This document shows positions 54,476-64,000 of a stretch of DNA of 64,000 nt, piece by piece. The notes beneath the pieces were generated by a model. That model ran no database searches, was not told the DNA's origin, and saw only the letters and a program-made list of their open reading frames with translations. The first letter of the stretch is position 1. Each line of letters starts with the position of its first letter. Source of the stretch: Synchiropus splendidus (taxonomy: Eukaryota > Chordata > Actinopteri > Syngnathiformes > Callionymidae); NCBI RefSeq assembly GCF_027744825.2, contig NC_071334.1:42323437-42387436 (forward strand), in the 5' to 3' direction. A program made the translations under genes and the position numbers.

Positions 54476-57424
54476 ACGGGGGACTTTGTTTCATTAGTTT
54501 GCTATGAATGTATAAATAGCAAGCAGAAAACACAACTCACGACATTTTTATGTGGATTTGGAAATGAGTTTCACTTGTCATTAATTCAGTAAATATCAAA
54601 ACTTCCCCGTTTGCTTCCTTATGTCTCGGTCGGATTGCTCCTTGACTCAGTCGAAGTGATCGGCTCACCCCATTCACATCTTGTGTCGTAAATGTTGAAC
54701 ATGTTCAGAGGACCTTACTTGGCCGATGCTACTTTCCTAACACGTGCAATCCCTCATCATGACGATGCTATGTTATTGCTTTATAAAGTTCACGCCCGTC
54801 TGAAGACTTGGTGAACGACAGTGAAGAGTAATGCTTGACTCCGCCCCCAGCGCAGCTCTCACCTCCTTATGAGACCTGGCTGCGACGTGTCTGCTTTGCA
54901 TCTGATCAGACATGTAATGCAGGATACAAGAGTTAGTCAGGCGCTTCACATTATTCTGATCTTAATGAAACTCTGTCGTGTGTGTGCATGAACAAGACAC
55001 ACTTGTAGGTAAAATGACCCCTGATCTGGAGCCATGTGTCTGTCATCACAGGCAGACGTGAGGCAGGTTGTACGTTTGTTTTGCGTTCTGAGAAAAAATG
55101 ACTCTTAAAATGAACATACATTTTGTGGCTAAATATGATACAACAAATAAAAAGGGGTCATGGGGGGGCTTTGTAGGGGAAGAGTGATTATATGCTCCAA
55201 ATATATAGCATAACATTTTTTAAATCAGGTAGTACAGTAGAGTAAAAAGTACAGTTAAATTTGTAAAGAAAGAAAATGAAGACAGAAAAAATATCATCTG
55301 TGAAAAAGACTTAAAATAGCAAGGACTAACCAAAGGTTGTGCTGAGTCCTCATGAGGGCCGCACTCTGCCCAGGTCTGTTTAATAGGACGATCTTATAAG
55401 GATTACAAAAATGAGGTGTGTGCCATGCTTGGAGCAACATTGGGACAAAAACAGAGCAATTACCGTGATGTGTGCAGTTCCCTGTTGAAACAAAACATGG
55501 CTGACAAACCCTCCGGTCTGTTCTCATTCCATCAGTCTTGCTGAAGAATGAGGAAAGATGACATCAGGCGGATCAGAAGTGGTTTTCCGTTGCTGTGAAA
55601 TTTCCCTGCTGCGCCCTACTGTGATGAGCCACTCACGGCCAGCGGAGAGTTCTGAGGAGAAGCCTACTTCCTGCCATCCCACCCAGATCAGGGACGCAGC
55701 CATTCGGCCGGGCCACATTTCTCACCCTAACCCTCGGCACCGTACGCCCTCCACGCCCTCCCGCGCTGCCAAGAACTCACTCCATTGTTCTCAAGAGCAA
55801 GACATCCCTCATGCTCCATTACCGTGACCAGGCCTTCGGCAGACGTGTGTGCTGCCTGCTGTCAGTGAATCAGTTTGGGATTACATGTGTCACATCACTT
55901 CCAGCTGTGATTCAGAGATCGAAAGGCTCTTTCATTTGCTTTCCATTTACTGACCTCATCGCAGAGGTGTCTCCATGTGACACCTGAGTATGTAACGTTG
56001 AGCAGAAACCTTCAAAGTGACACTGGGTTGGTTTGGCTGCTGCTTGTGGCCATACATGCCATTGATTTACATTTACATTGGCTTGCATGGCCAGCATCGT
56101 TGAATCCTCAATGATGGTTCCTTTGTTTTCTTCTCTAAAATATTGGTCTATGCTCCACCCATCTTTCTGACCCCCTCTTACTAGTGATGCAAAGAACTCC
56201 TGAGTCACATGTACGTGCTGAACTCAGTTCAGTTTGCCCCTGCCTCAGATTCTCTGCTTTATTTGAACATGAATGTTTATTGAACAAAACACATTTAAAA
56301 CAATAAAAATAAATAAAGTTGTACTTCATTTAGATTTGGTTGTTCCTCCTCCATAACTCCATCTGTGTCCGTCACCATCACAGCGTAACTTCTGTGAACA
56401 AAACAATACTGAAGTTAAGCTGGAAAGTCACCTGCAATGGTAGCTAGAAGCAAAAGAGGTGGGCGGAATTTGGGAGACACTTGTGGAAGCACGTGGAAGT
56501 GGAGGCAGTAAACAAGTGTTGCTCATGAAACAGAGGAAGTGTTCGCTGCCCAAAAACAGGCACAGACCGATTAGGAGTTCAATGGAATTGTATTCTTAGA
56601 CACAGGAAGTCAGCAATACATCCAGTGTTGATTTTCATCCTGGTCAGACCTGACTGGTTGTTTTCATCCAATCCTTTATTGTGTGCTTTAAAATTTGGTG
56701 TGTTTGCCATTGTTTATCTTTCAATCACCATTCTCAGTGATTGAGATGCCAAAAGCATCTAACATCGGAAAGGAAGAATTCATTCATTCAAAATAAATAC
56801 ATAAATAAATTAAAAAAACATCAAAACATTAATTTAAATATTAATAAAAATAAAAATGGGATCAAATTCCATCCCAATATTGGCATCATTACATGAATGG
56901 AAAAGCTAGAAATAAGAAAAATGAAAACTTGCAAAGAAACTGTTCACTCAGAGGTGGATTTGTCTTTGTGTCATTAAAACTGTCATGAAACTTCAACTTT
57001 TAGCTATGGAAACAGGTTTTGAGGTTAAACAAACACTGGTCCAGATACCATGACAAATATATGCGTTGGGCCAGATGGATCAGTGAGATAGGTTTGAGGG
57101 GGACGAAGAAACTGAGAATATTCTGGAGATTATCAAAGAAGTGAACATTAATGCTGTTCTGGATGGGAACAAGCAAAGACTCTCAACAGTTTATCACATC
57201 AAATTGGGTCAGAGAAAAACGCGCTCTGATGATGTCATCTGATGGTGCACTCGCTTCTCAGTAACTGCAAAATAATAACAGGAATAAAGACACATTTTCA
57301 TTGTGCACATTTACACTAAATTCACAAAAAATGTGGAACATTCGGATGGAATAAATAATGAGACTTTAAGTTGCTTTCAATATGTAGCTGAATTAACGAC
57401 ACTTTATGAAACATGTAATAGTGG

Positions 57425-57609
57425 TACCAGGCACCTCTTGGTTTAGAAATGATGTGAAGCTTCATTGAATTAGTTGTCCCAACATTTTGTCCCAACATTT
57501 TACAGCAAACAGCGCCATCTGGTGCCCTCTGAAAATCAGGACACTGTTTCATGAAACCTCATCAACCCTTCAATTCTGTGTCATGAAACTTCATCAATCC
57601 AACACTAGT
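57425..57609. repeat. Palindromic repeat copy 10
   Basis: The right arm is well preserved: AGCGCCATCTGGTGCCCTC, one mismatch to the CTCF core, followed by GAAAATCAGGACACTGTTTC. The left arm is truncated. A local duplication of TTTTGTCCCAACA is present. Confidence 0.75.
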
Positions 57610-58660
57610 TGCTGAATTAAGGTAATAAAACTTTATCATTTATGTTCTATTCAATTTTAATGGAAAATTTGTTTCAGACAAATCATGCCAGTCACGTAAC
57701 CGAGTGTGTAAATTACAGCTTGGTCACATGGGTTGCATTAAAGTTTCATACGCAGAGCCTTGATATATCAACTGTTTTTAACGTGGAACTTATTTTAAAA
57801 CCTAGATATTTTTGTTCCACTGTTTTGCCTGTGTCCTGACATTAATGCTTGAAATCTAGCTTTCATCACTAGGCAGGATTCTAGTACTAAACTAGCACAG
57901 GTTTTTAGGCCTCATAAATCAAATGGAATCAAACGGAAAAGGATAAAACTCTTAAGTGATTCTGCAGCTTCTTTGTTACGAAGTTGATAAATTGCCCATT
58001 GAAGCTTTATATGACACTTTTCCTATGGGATTTCCTCGTTGTACCTGTTCACATATATGTTTTGGACGAGGAACAGACAGCAACACACCCTGCTTTGTCT
58101 GGAAACAATAATCATCTCAGGGAGAAATATTTTCGAAGGTCATTCAGGGAAATCCCTCCCATGGTTAGAGAACCATGGTGACAAGCAGAAAAGATTTACA
58201 GCCTCAGAAGCATCTGCACACAAAGAGGAACAAAATGATCTCCAGGATGTTGGTTGAGACTATTTACAGCTTTAATTCTGACACATATACGTTTTCTATG
58301 TTACAGAAAGCTTTAGTAGCAAATGCGCACAATAATTGTAAAGCAAAAAAAAAAGAGATCGCACAACGGAAAACTGAAGGCTGAAACCTGCAGCGCCTCA
58401 TTTTGTAAAATCTCAAGTGCGTCTTGAAGGAAACACATTCTGTCATTCACTGGATTTGAATGGCAGCAATGATCTCAAGGTCATTTGCTGGTTGACCTCC
58501 TTCATCTGGGACAACAGCAATTCAAAAGGCTGTATAGTAGGATTGAACCAAAACTTGAAACCTCTGAAAACAATCCCCAAAGTGAGAATTTAACATCACA
58601 TGATCAATACAATAGACAGAATGTGCCATGTTCCCAATTTGCCTACACCACTCTGCTACT

Positions 58661-58828
58661 AGCGATGGGCTCATGAGGCTTGATGAAACAGTGTCTTCAT
58701 TTTCAGAGCCCACTAGATGGTGCTATGTGCTCAGAAATCTTGGGATTTCAAAACTATTTCAATGAAACCTCACACCATTTTTACACTGAGAGCGCCACCT
58801 ACTGATCTCTGAAAATAAGGACATTGCG
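58661..58828. repeat. Palindromic repeat copy 11, variant subfamily
   Basis: Begins AGCGATGGGCTCATGAGGC and shares ATGTGCTC and GCGCCACCTACTGA with the 6131-6322 copy. These shared differences define a second subfamily. Confidence 0.8.
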
Positions 58829-58933
58829 TACGACAGTTACGGCAGCGCAGTATCCCAGCATCTTACTCTCTCACAGCGATCTACCACTACAGCAGTAGCT
58901 AAAACCCTTGCGTCAGCTATTTTGAATGGCATT

Positions 58934-59009
58934 CGACTTACGTCCAATCTGAATTACAACCAGGATCGGTTCCGACCAACCGGTCGTAAGTCAGATTGGA
59001 CGTAAGTCG
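58934..59009. repeat. 24-bp inverted repeat (23/24 matched), 28-base spacer
   Basis: The arm 58934-58957 (starting CGACTTACGTCCAATCTGA) is the reverse complement of 58986-59009 apart from one base. It lies exactly between two palindromic repeat copies and may be a separate small element. Confidence 0.85.
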
Positions 59010-59026
59010 GATGTTACTTGTATATG

Positions 59027-59209
59027 GTAGATGATGTTTCATGAAACAGTAGTGCAGGCTTAATCAAACAGTGTCCTAATTTTCAGGTTTAAGTAATATA
59101 TAAATTATTTAGTTGCTCAAGTCCAAACATTTTACAGCAGATAGTGCCATCTGGTGGCCTCTGAAAATCAGGACACCGTGTCATGATACCTCATCAACCT
59201 ATCATTAGC
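59027..59209. repeat. Palindromic repeat copy 12
   Basis: The right arm carries AGTGCCATCTGGTGGCCTCTG, a reverse CTCF-like core. The left arm has lost its core but keeps CAGTGTCCTAATTTTCAG. The right end is CTATCATTAG. Confidence 0.8.
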
Positions 59210-60268
59210 ATGTACTTTGCACGACACAGCATAATGACACGCCAGGCTATCATTCAGGGAAACATTTTACGATTGTGCTTTACGGTCACAGTTTTCCTCG
59301 CCTTTGAATACGAGGTCTATAATAGAGGACACCTCTTCGTCAGTATGCTAGAAAGAGTGGTCCAAATAAGTTTTCAGATGCAGTTGTCATGTCAGGGATC
59401 AACCCTGGAAAAAACTGCTCTCCACTTTGAGTGCCCTCAAAAAAACATCACGGACATGACCTCACTGGAAAAATCTCATGTCACATCCCACAATCCCATG
59501 AAGCTATAGGCATCTTAAACCCTTTAACAGCCACAGTTTAATGCCAAAATTAAACTGGCAGAGCACTGTCTGTGAGGTGACGAACACAAGAGAGACGTGA
59601 GACACAGAATTGACCATCTTATTTAACTATTGTATTTAACCTTTGTTGATGTTGGAGAACAGAACTCACCAGGCGGTTTCATCAAAACAATTGAGCATTC
59701 AAATATGCAATATAGCGAGTCAAACACATGTGACATTAAATGTAATTGTGTTTTTTTTTTCATCACCAAAATGGCAACATTTGTCATGATAAATGTTTCA
59801 CATAGCGCCCATCCCTACTGTTGACTCTGACACAGTTTCTTCTTGAGTGGTGCCACTGTGGCCGTTAGAATGCCACTGTATAAGTCTAGCTTTTTGCTCA
59901 GCCAAATGGCGTCTTAGCAGTTCAGTCTCTAGACGATCCTTGACATCCTCCTTGTCCAACAGTGGCGCAGCTTCAGCCTAAAGTCCTGCTGGAAATTCTA
60001 ACTGACAAAGTGCCAGCCCTCTGCCTGGTGCTGAAACTTTTCGATAAGAATGGGTGAAAGTCTGAGATACATACTTGCTCTGCTGACACCTGGGCCAAAA
60101 CAGTCACTTCCTTTCAGTGGAAGAGCCTTCCATGGAACGTGCAGCCTTGGAACACAAGCAAGAGCTGCAGGTGACAGGCTGTCATGTTGTGGCTGATCGA
60201 TCAAAAATATGTGCACAGAAATATACAGCATGTACAAGTTAATAAGATTTAAAATACCTTTCACAAGT

Positions 60269-60452
60269 CATGGGCTGATGAGGCTTCATGAAACATTGTC
60301 CCCATTTTTAGAGCTCAGTGGGTGGTGCTCTCGGGTTTAAGAATGGTTTCAGTGAAATGACTGTTCAAACCCAAACCTTTTAGGGCAGAGAGTGCCCTCT
60401 AGTTGTCTGTGAAAATTAGGACAGTGTTTCATGAAGTGTCATTAGCCCACCA
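60269..60452. repeat. Palindromic repeat copy 13
   Basis: Starts CATGGGCTGATGAGGCTTCA and ends ATTAGCCCACCAC. Both arms are diverged (GAGCTCAGTGGGTGGTGC and GTGCCCTCTAGTTGTC), and neither has an intact CTCF-like core. It lies in the presumed calcrl 3' region. Confidence 0.7.
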
Positions 60453-60800
60453 CCACCTTTGACTTGTCCAGCATATTGGAAAAAAACACATGTTGCGTTA
60501 CGCTACGTTTCCAGCTAATCTCTGCGTTTCCGTTGTCCATAAATACAAAATGCCAAAGAAGTTGTGTCCCTTTTTTGTCAAGTATTTCCATCACCAGTGC
60601 ATCAAAACGTTTCTTTTCAGTGGCCACATGGTATGACTTGAGAGAGAAATAACGAAACTCAAATTTTCAATTTCTTCTCATCAGTGCTGACCCATAGTTC
60701 CTTTGGCAGAAACAATTTCGGTCCTCCAAGATGCGTGTTGGGTAAAGGTGAAGCATCAAAAGCAATCCAGAATAAGAGCTTGGGTTTTGACCATGTACGC

Positions 60801-63800
60801 TCAGACAAAAGGACTGTCTGATCTGAAGATGTCAGAGTATGACTTTCCATTCATGTGCTCGGTGTGGCTCTCTATGCTGTAGCAGCGATGCACCTCAGTG
60901 AGCGACGACGCCACGTAAGAAGCAGAGCGGAAGAAGTCGGCATTGGCGAACGTGCCCGCGAACTGCATCCGCTGCTGGTTCCAGTGTCTCCTCAGAACAC
61001 TCTGGACCTGGCGAGTAGCAAAATGGTCAGTCGAGGAGCGGAGGAGAAAATTCATGAAGGTCTACTCACACATGCTCACGTTTACTTACCTCACCATTAA
61101 AGAAGCAGAATATAGTTGAAACTAAGAGGCCCTGAAAGTAGACAGAAGAAAATGTATGTGATTGATGAATAATGAAAATGGAAGGGTCATCATTACTGAT
61201 GGGTAGATGAGGTATCAAGAAACAATATTGCAGGCATGATGAAACAGTGTCCTAATTTCCAGAGGCCACAGGATGGCGCTCTTGCTTTCGAAAGGGTGTG
61301 AGGCTTCATTAAATTAGTTGTTCAAGTCCAAACATTTTACAGCAGGCAGTGCCATCTGGTGACCTGTGAAAATCAGTACACAGCTTCATGAAACCTCACC
61401 TTCCCATCACTAGCTACCATCCATGTGTTCTCCTGTCTGTCACGTTGAGGCCCATCATCAAGCATATTCTGCTCTTAGATCCATACAAACCTACCTGGTA
61501 GTGCATGAAGATGATCATGATGTACATGTAGATTTCAGAGGCCCAGTGTTGCGTGGGTTTGTAGGGCAGCAGGACAAACTGGATGCCCAGCAGCGGGATG
61601 AGGATGAGTATGGCCCTCACTGCTCTCATGTAAAGACTGGACTCAGCCTGGTGCGTCACTCTCAGCTTGGTGATGAGGACCCGCACAATGTTCAAGAGGA
61701 AGAACAGGTTCACCTGCAATGACAGTGCTTGTCTCAATGTGCTGTCTCACACCCCATTTCAAAAGCTTCCCCTCATATAGCCAATACAAAGCCAGTGGAA
61801 GGTCACGTTTATGCAGTTAGGAACAATGTGGGTGAGCATGAGAGGACATCTATAGGAACAAAAAAAATACATTTTCTAATATCTAACTGTTTCTGTGGCA
61901 TATTTTAAATGTTCAAGTGTATTGAAATTCATAGCACATGCTAAATATTTGTTTGAAAGCAAAAAAAAATGTATATAAATTGTGGATGATGACAAAAGGC
62001 CTCGCAAGTGTATATTTGTATTAGATAAGGGTTCTTCCAGTGAGATGAAGCTATTTTAGCTGAGTTGAGAGAAGAGCCTCAATGCTATGTTGAGGGAAGC
62101 AACGTCTATTATGGTGGTTTCATGCACCAAATGCTTTATTCGATCGGGTCAGTTTCTTTTTGCACTTGTGAATCTACGGTAGATGGGAAGAGAAAAACAC
62201 ATTTACAAAACTTTTTTTTTTAAATTTACGTCTAAACTAACGTCTTTGGCAAACATTTTTTTTCCTGTTGGTACTTCCGAGTTTGTAAATGTATTTTCAG
62301 AGTTTGAAAGTTTGTTATAGCATCTTTCTGCATTTAGTCGACTCCCTGTCATGTCCATAATTTGGACCCCTTCCTTTCCGTACAATTCTTTGGAAAATTT
62401 GCTTAGTCTGGTAACACATTTACAAACTTGGAATGGCACTTACAAACTCAGGAAAAAAATGTTCAAGAAGTTTGTGAATTTGTCTGAAATGCTGTAAATG
62501 TGTTTCACTCTTAACTTCAGTTTGTAAGTTTCAAAAGTTCATAAACGTGTTTTGCACGACTCAGCCACCATAGTGATTCACACCCAATGTACTACACAAA
62601 ATTAAAGTACTTAGTCGGACCACAGCAAGTCATATTATTATATTGTTATATTAAGTGGTCTTATAATTATAATTATTATTAATGCCTGTAATATGGATAC
62701 TGGTACATGCTGTCAATAAATACAAAGATGTAAAGAGGGCTATCATATAATATATATTACATTATATTATATGATATTAAATAATCTAAATCTAGATGAG
62801 TTAACTTGCAAGTGAATCCCAGATTTTATATCTGTTCTAAATGTAACTTAAAGGAAGATATTATCAATACGACGTGTGATTCATTTGCAATTCGCTGTGA
62901 GTTAATTCAGCTTTAGTGCAACTGAGATTGCATTTTTAATCTATTGACAGCCCAAGATTTAAGTCAGCGAAAAAATGTAAAATATGATCAACCATTGTCT
63001 CATTTATTTACCATTAAATATCAAATTTGTATTGACTGTATGTTTCCTTTAATCTACTTGTAAATGAGCATTTAGTGTTCAGCATTTCCGTAACATATAG
63101 GATTGTAGGTCCTCATCAAAACTGTGTGTTTTATCTTGTCTGATCGACAGAATAACAGTCAGTGCCAAATGCAAACGTACCACCAGGGCAGCACAGATGG
63201 GGCCATGGATAATGTACAGCAGCGACGTGTCAGAGCTGACCCAGCATCTGTGGGTGAAATTGAATTTAGCGTCGCAGAAACCAGAAGAGACACAGTCACA
63301 CCGAAGGCGTGAATAAATAAACGGCATACTTGTCATTATAGTAACAGTGTCGAGCGATTGAGTGCAGCACTGCTGGGATAAGAGGAAAACCTGAAGAACA
63401 GAAGAGCGATTTGTTTAAAACCACATGGATTATGACAATATATATTTCCAGGAAATAAAAGCTCTCACCCCAGCCAAGCAGGTAGTACCACATCAGGTGC
63501 TGTTTCTCTGCAAACACGGCTACGACGATCAGAGTGTGGAGGTAGATGCCCTCACAGAGCATCCAGAAGTAGTTGCAGCTCAACAGGTAGAGATGGATGA
63601 ACATCAGAAATTTACAGCTGCCCTGCAATCCAGCGAAGGTGGTTGGTGTTTGACATGTGACACATGATGTTGAAGAAACTCACCGAGTCATGGTACGTGT
63701 GGCCCTTCGTCTGCACCACGGTTGTTAACCACACCACTGTGATGATGGAGTTCAAGACAAACGACAGGAAGAGGTTTTTGTGAAGCGTGATCCTCTGGCA

Positions 63801-63810
63801 GCTCAGACTC
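60801..63810 (-). CDS. calcrl: Calcitonin receptor-like receptor, 3' part (class B GPCR)
   Basis: CALCRL is the seven-helix plasma-membrane receptor that pairs with RAMPs to bind CGRP or adrenomedullin and signals mainly through Gs. Seven coding exons, in frame, give the last 291 residues: 63684-63810, 63469-63622, 63330-63390, 63181-63247, 61495-61713, 61090-61131, 60801-61007. In order they hold intracellular loop 1 and TM2 ([14 protein letters not shown]), TM3 and TM4 ([29 protein letters not shown]), the loop-2 cysteine (KCWVSSD), TM5-TM6 ([22 protein letters not shown]), TM7 ([10 protein letters not shown]) and the tail ([10 protein letters not shown]). The extracellular loop-1 cysteine pairs with the loop-2 one. 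VTHQAES separates it from the calcitonin receptor, which has ETHEAES. The hormone-binding ectodomain and TM1 lie beyond the window, so the gene is partial only because the window ends. Teleosts may have two copies. Confidence 0.93.
61197..61412. repeat. Palindromic repeat copy 14 (calcrl intron)
   Basis: From ACTGATGGGTAGATGAGG to CCCATCACTAG, between the TM5-TM6 exon and the TM7 exon. Its arms contain CCACAGGATGGCGC and AGTGCCATCTGGTGACC, each with one or two mismatches to the CTCF core. Confidence 0.85.
62795..62960. repeat. Dispersed repeat family R2, copy 3 (partly inverted)
   Basis: AGTTAACTTGCAAGTGAATC and the block ending ATGTAACTTAAAGGAAG are the reverse complement of the right half of 31785-32065. 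The following part runs in the opposite sense (GTGAGTTAATTCAG). It lies in the calcrl intron before the TM5 exon. Confidence 0.5.
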
Positions 63811-64000
63811 CTGATGGACACAAAATATAACTTCATTCCTCTGGACACTCTAGCAGCAGCCTGTCCCTTTGAGGAATTTGACTATATAAATGTCATTTTT
63901 TTTATTTCCCTCAAAGAAAGTCACTGCAACCATTTGAAACTGAAATGAAACATTTCTAAAACTGGATATAAAATTCTATCTGTGTATGCAGGGAATGTAG
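63811..64000 (-). other. calcrl: Intron of calcrl running off the window
   Basis: Sequence upstream of the TM2 exon. It shows a pyrimidine-rich acceptor region on the minus strand and no coding exon; the TM1 exon must be further away. Confidence 0.6.

Larger units (their letters stand above)
52702..60800. other. Convergent spacer between collagen and calcrl, repeat-rich
   Basis: About 8 kb without a recognised exon. It contains an AT microsatellite, five palindromic repeat copies (54265, 57425, 58661, 59027, 60269) and a 24-bp inverted repeat at 58934-59009. The calcrl 3' UTR must occupy part of the right end; no clear polyadenylation hexamer was found for it. Short open frames at 53521-53777 and 55558-55827 have no recognisable domains. 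Confidence 0.55.

Noticed and set aside
55558..55827. 89-codon open frame rich in Ser, Pro and His
   Set aside because: No start context, domain or neighbouring exon supports it, and low-complexity composition explains the open frame.
60801..63810. Assignment as calcitonin receptor (calcr)
   Set aside because: The loop sequence [16 protein letters not shown] and the HMNGKS tail fit CALCRL and not CALCR.

Overview
The window is vertebrate nuclear DNA, almost certainly from a ray-finned (teleost) fish. The genes are split into many GT-AG exons with short introns, the translated exons match vertebrate families, and the introns and spacers carry many DNA-transposon remnants. All exon models were built by hand from splice sites, reading phase and recalled family sequence; no database was searched.

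Layout: a tRNA-Arg(CCT) gene lies at 780-852 (-). Next come three protein genes on the minus strand: eed (4172-9365, 12 coding exons, 437 aa, Polycomb PRC2 WD40 subunit), pwp2 (9788-18744, 21 coding exons, 920 aa, SSU-processome WD40 protein) and pjvk (19620-23571, 6 coding exons, 370 aa, pejvakin of the gasdermin family). Head to head with pjvk, on the plus strand, is a complete fibrillar procollagen gene of the alpha-2(V) type (26692-52307, 55 coding exons, about 1573 aa). Convergent with it is the 3' part of a calcitonin-receptor-like receptor gene, calcrl (60801-63810, 7 coding exons), whose 5' part lies beyond the window.

Every complete model closes in frame. The collagen model gives a main triple helix of exactly 1014 residues, the fibrillar standard, which suggests no helix exon was missed. 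Its unusual feature is two consecutive von Willebrand factor type C (VWC) exons, both phase 1-1, where the type V alpha-2 chain known to me has one.

The other notable signal is a short palindromic repeat with at least 14 copies spread through introns and spacers. Its two arms carry a sequence fitting the vertebrate CTCF core motif in inverted orientation. Other repeats include a hAT-like element with terminal inverted repeats, a second element with inverted ends, PIF/Harbinger-type transposase remnants, LINE 3' fragments, several unnamed repeat families, near-perfect hairpins and microsatellites.

The genes do not form one pathway. The calcrl, col5a2 and pjvk orthologues lie on the same arm of human chromosome 2, while EED and PWP2 are on human chromosomes 11 and 21, so the window appears to cross a synteny junction.
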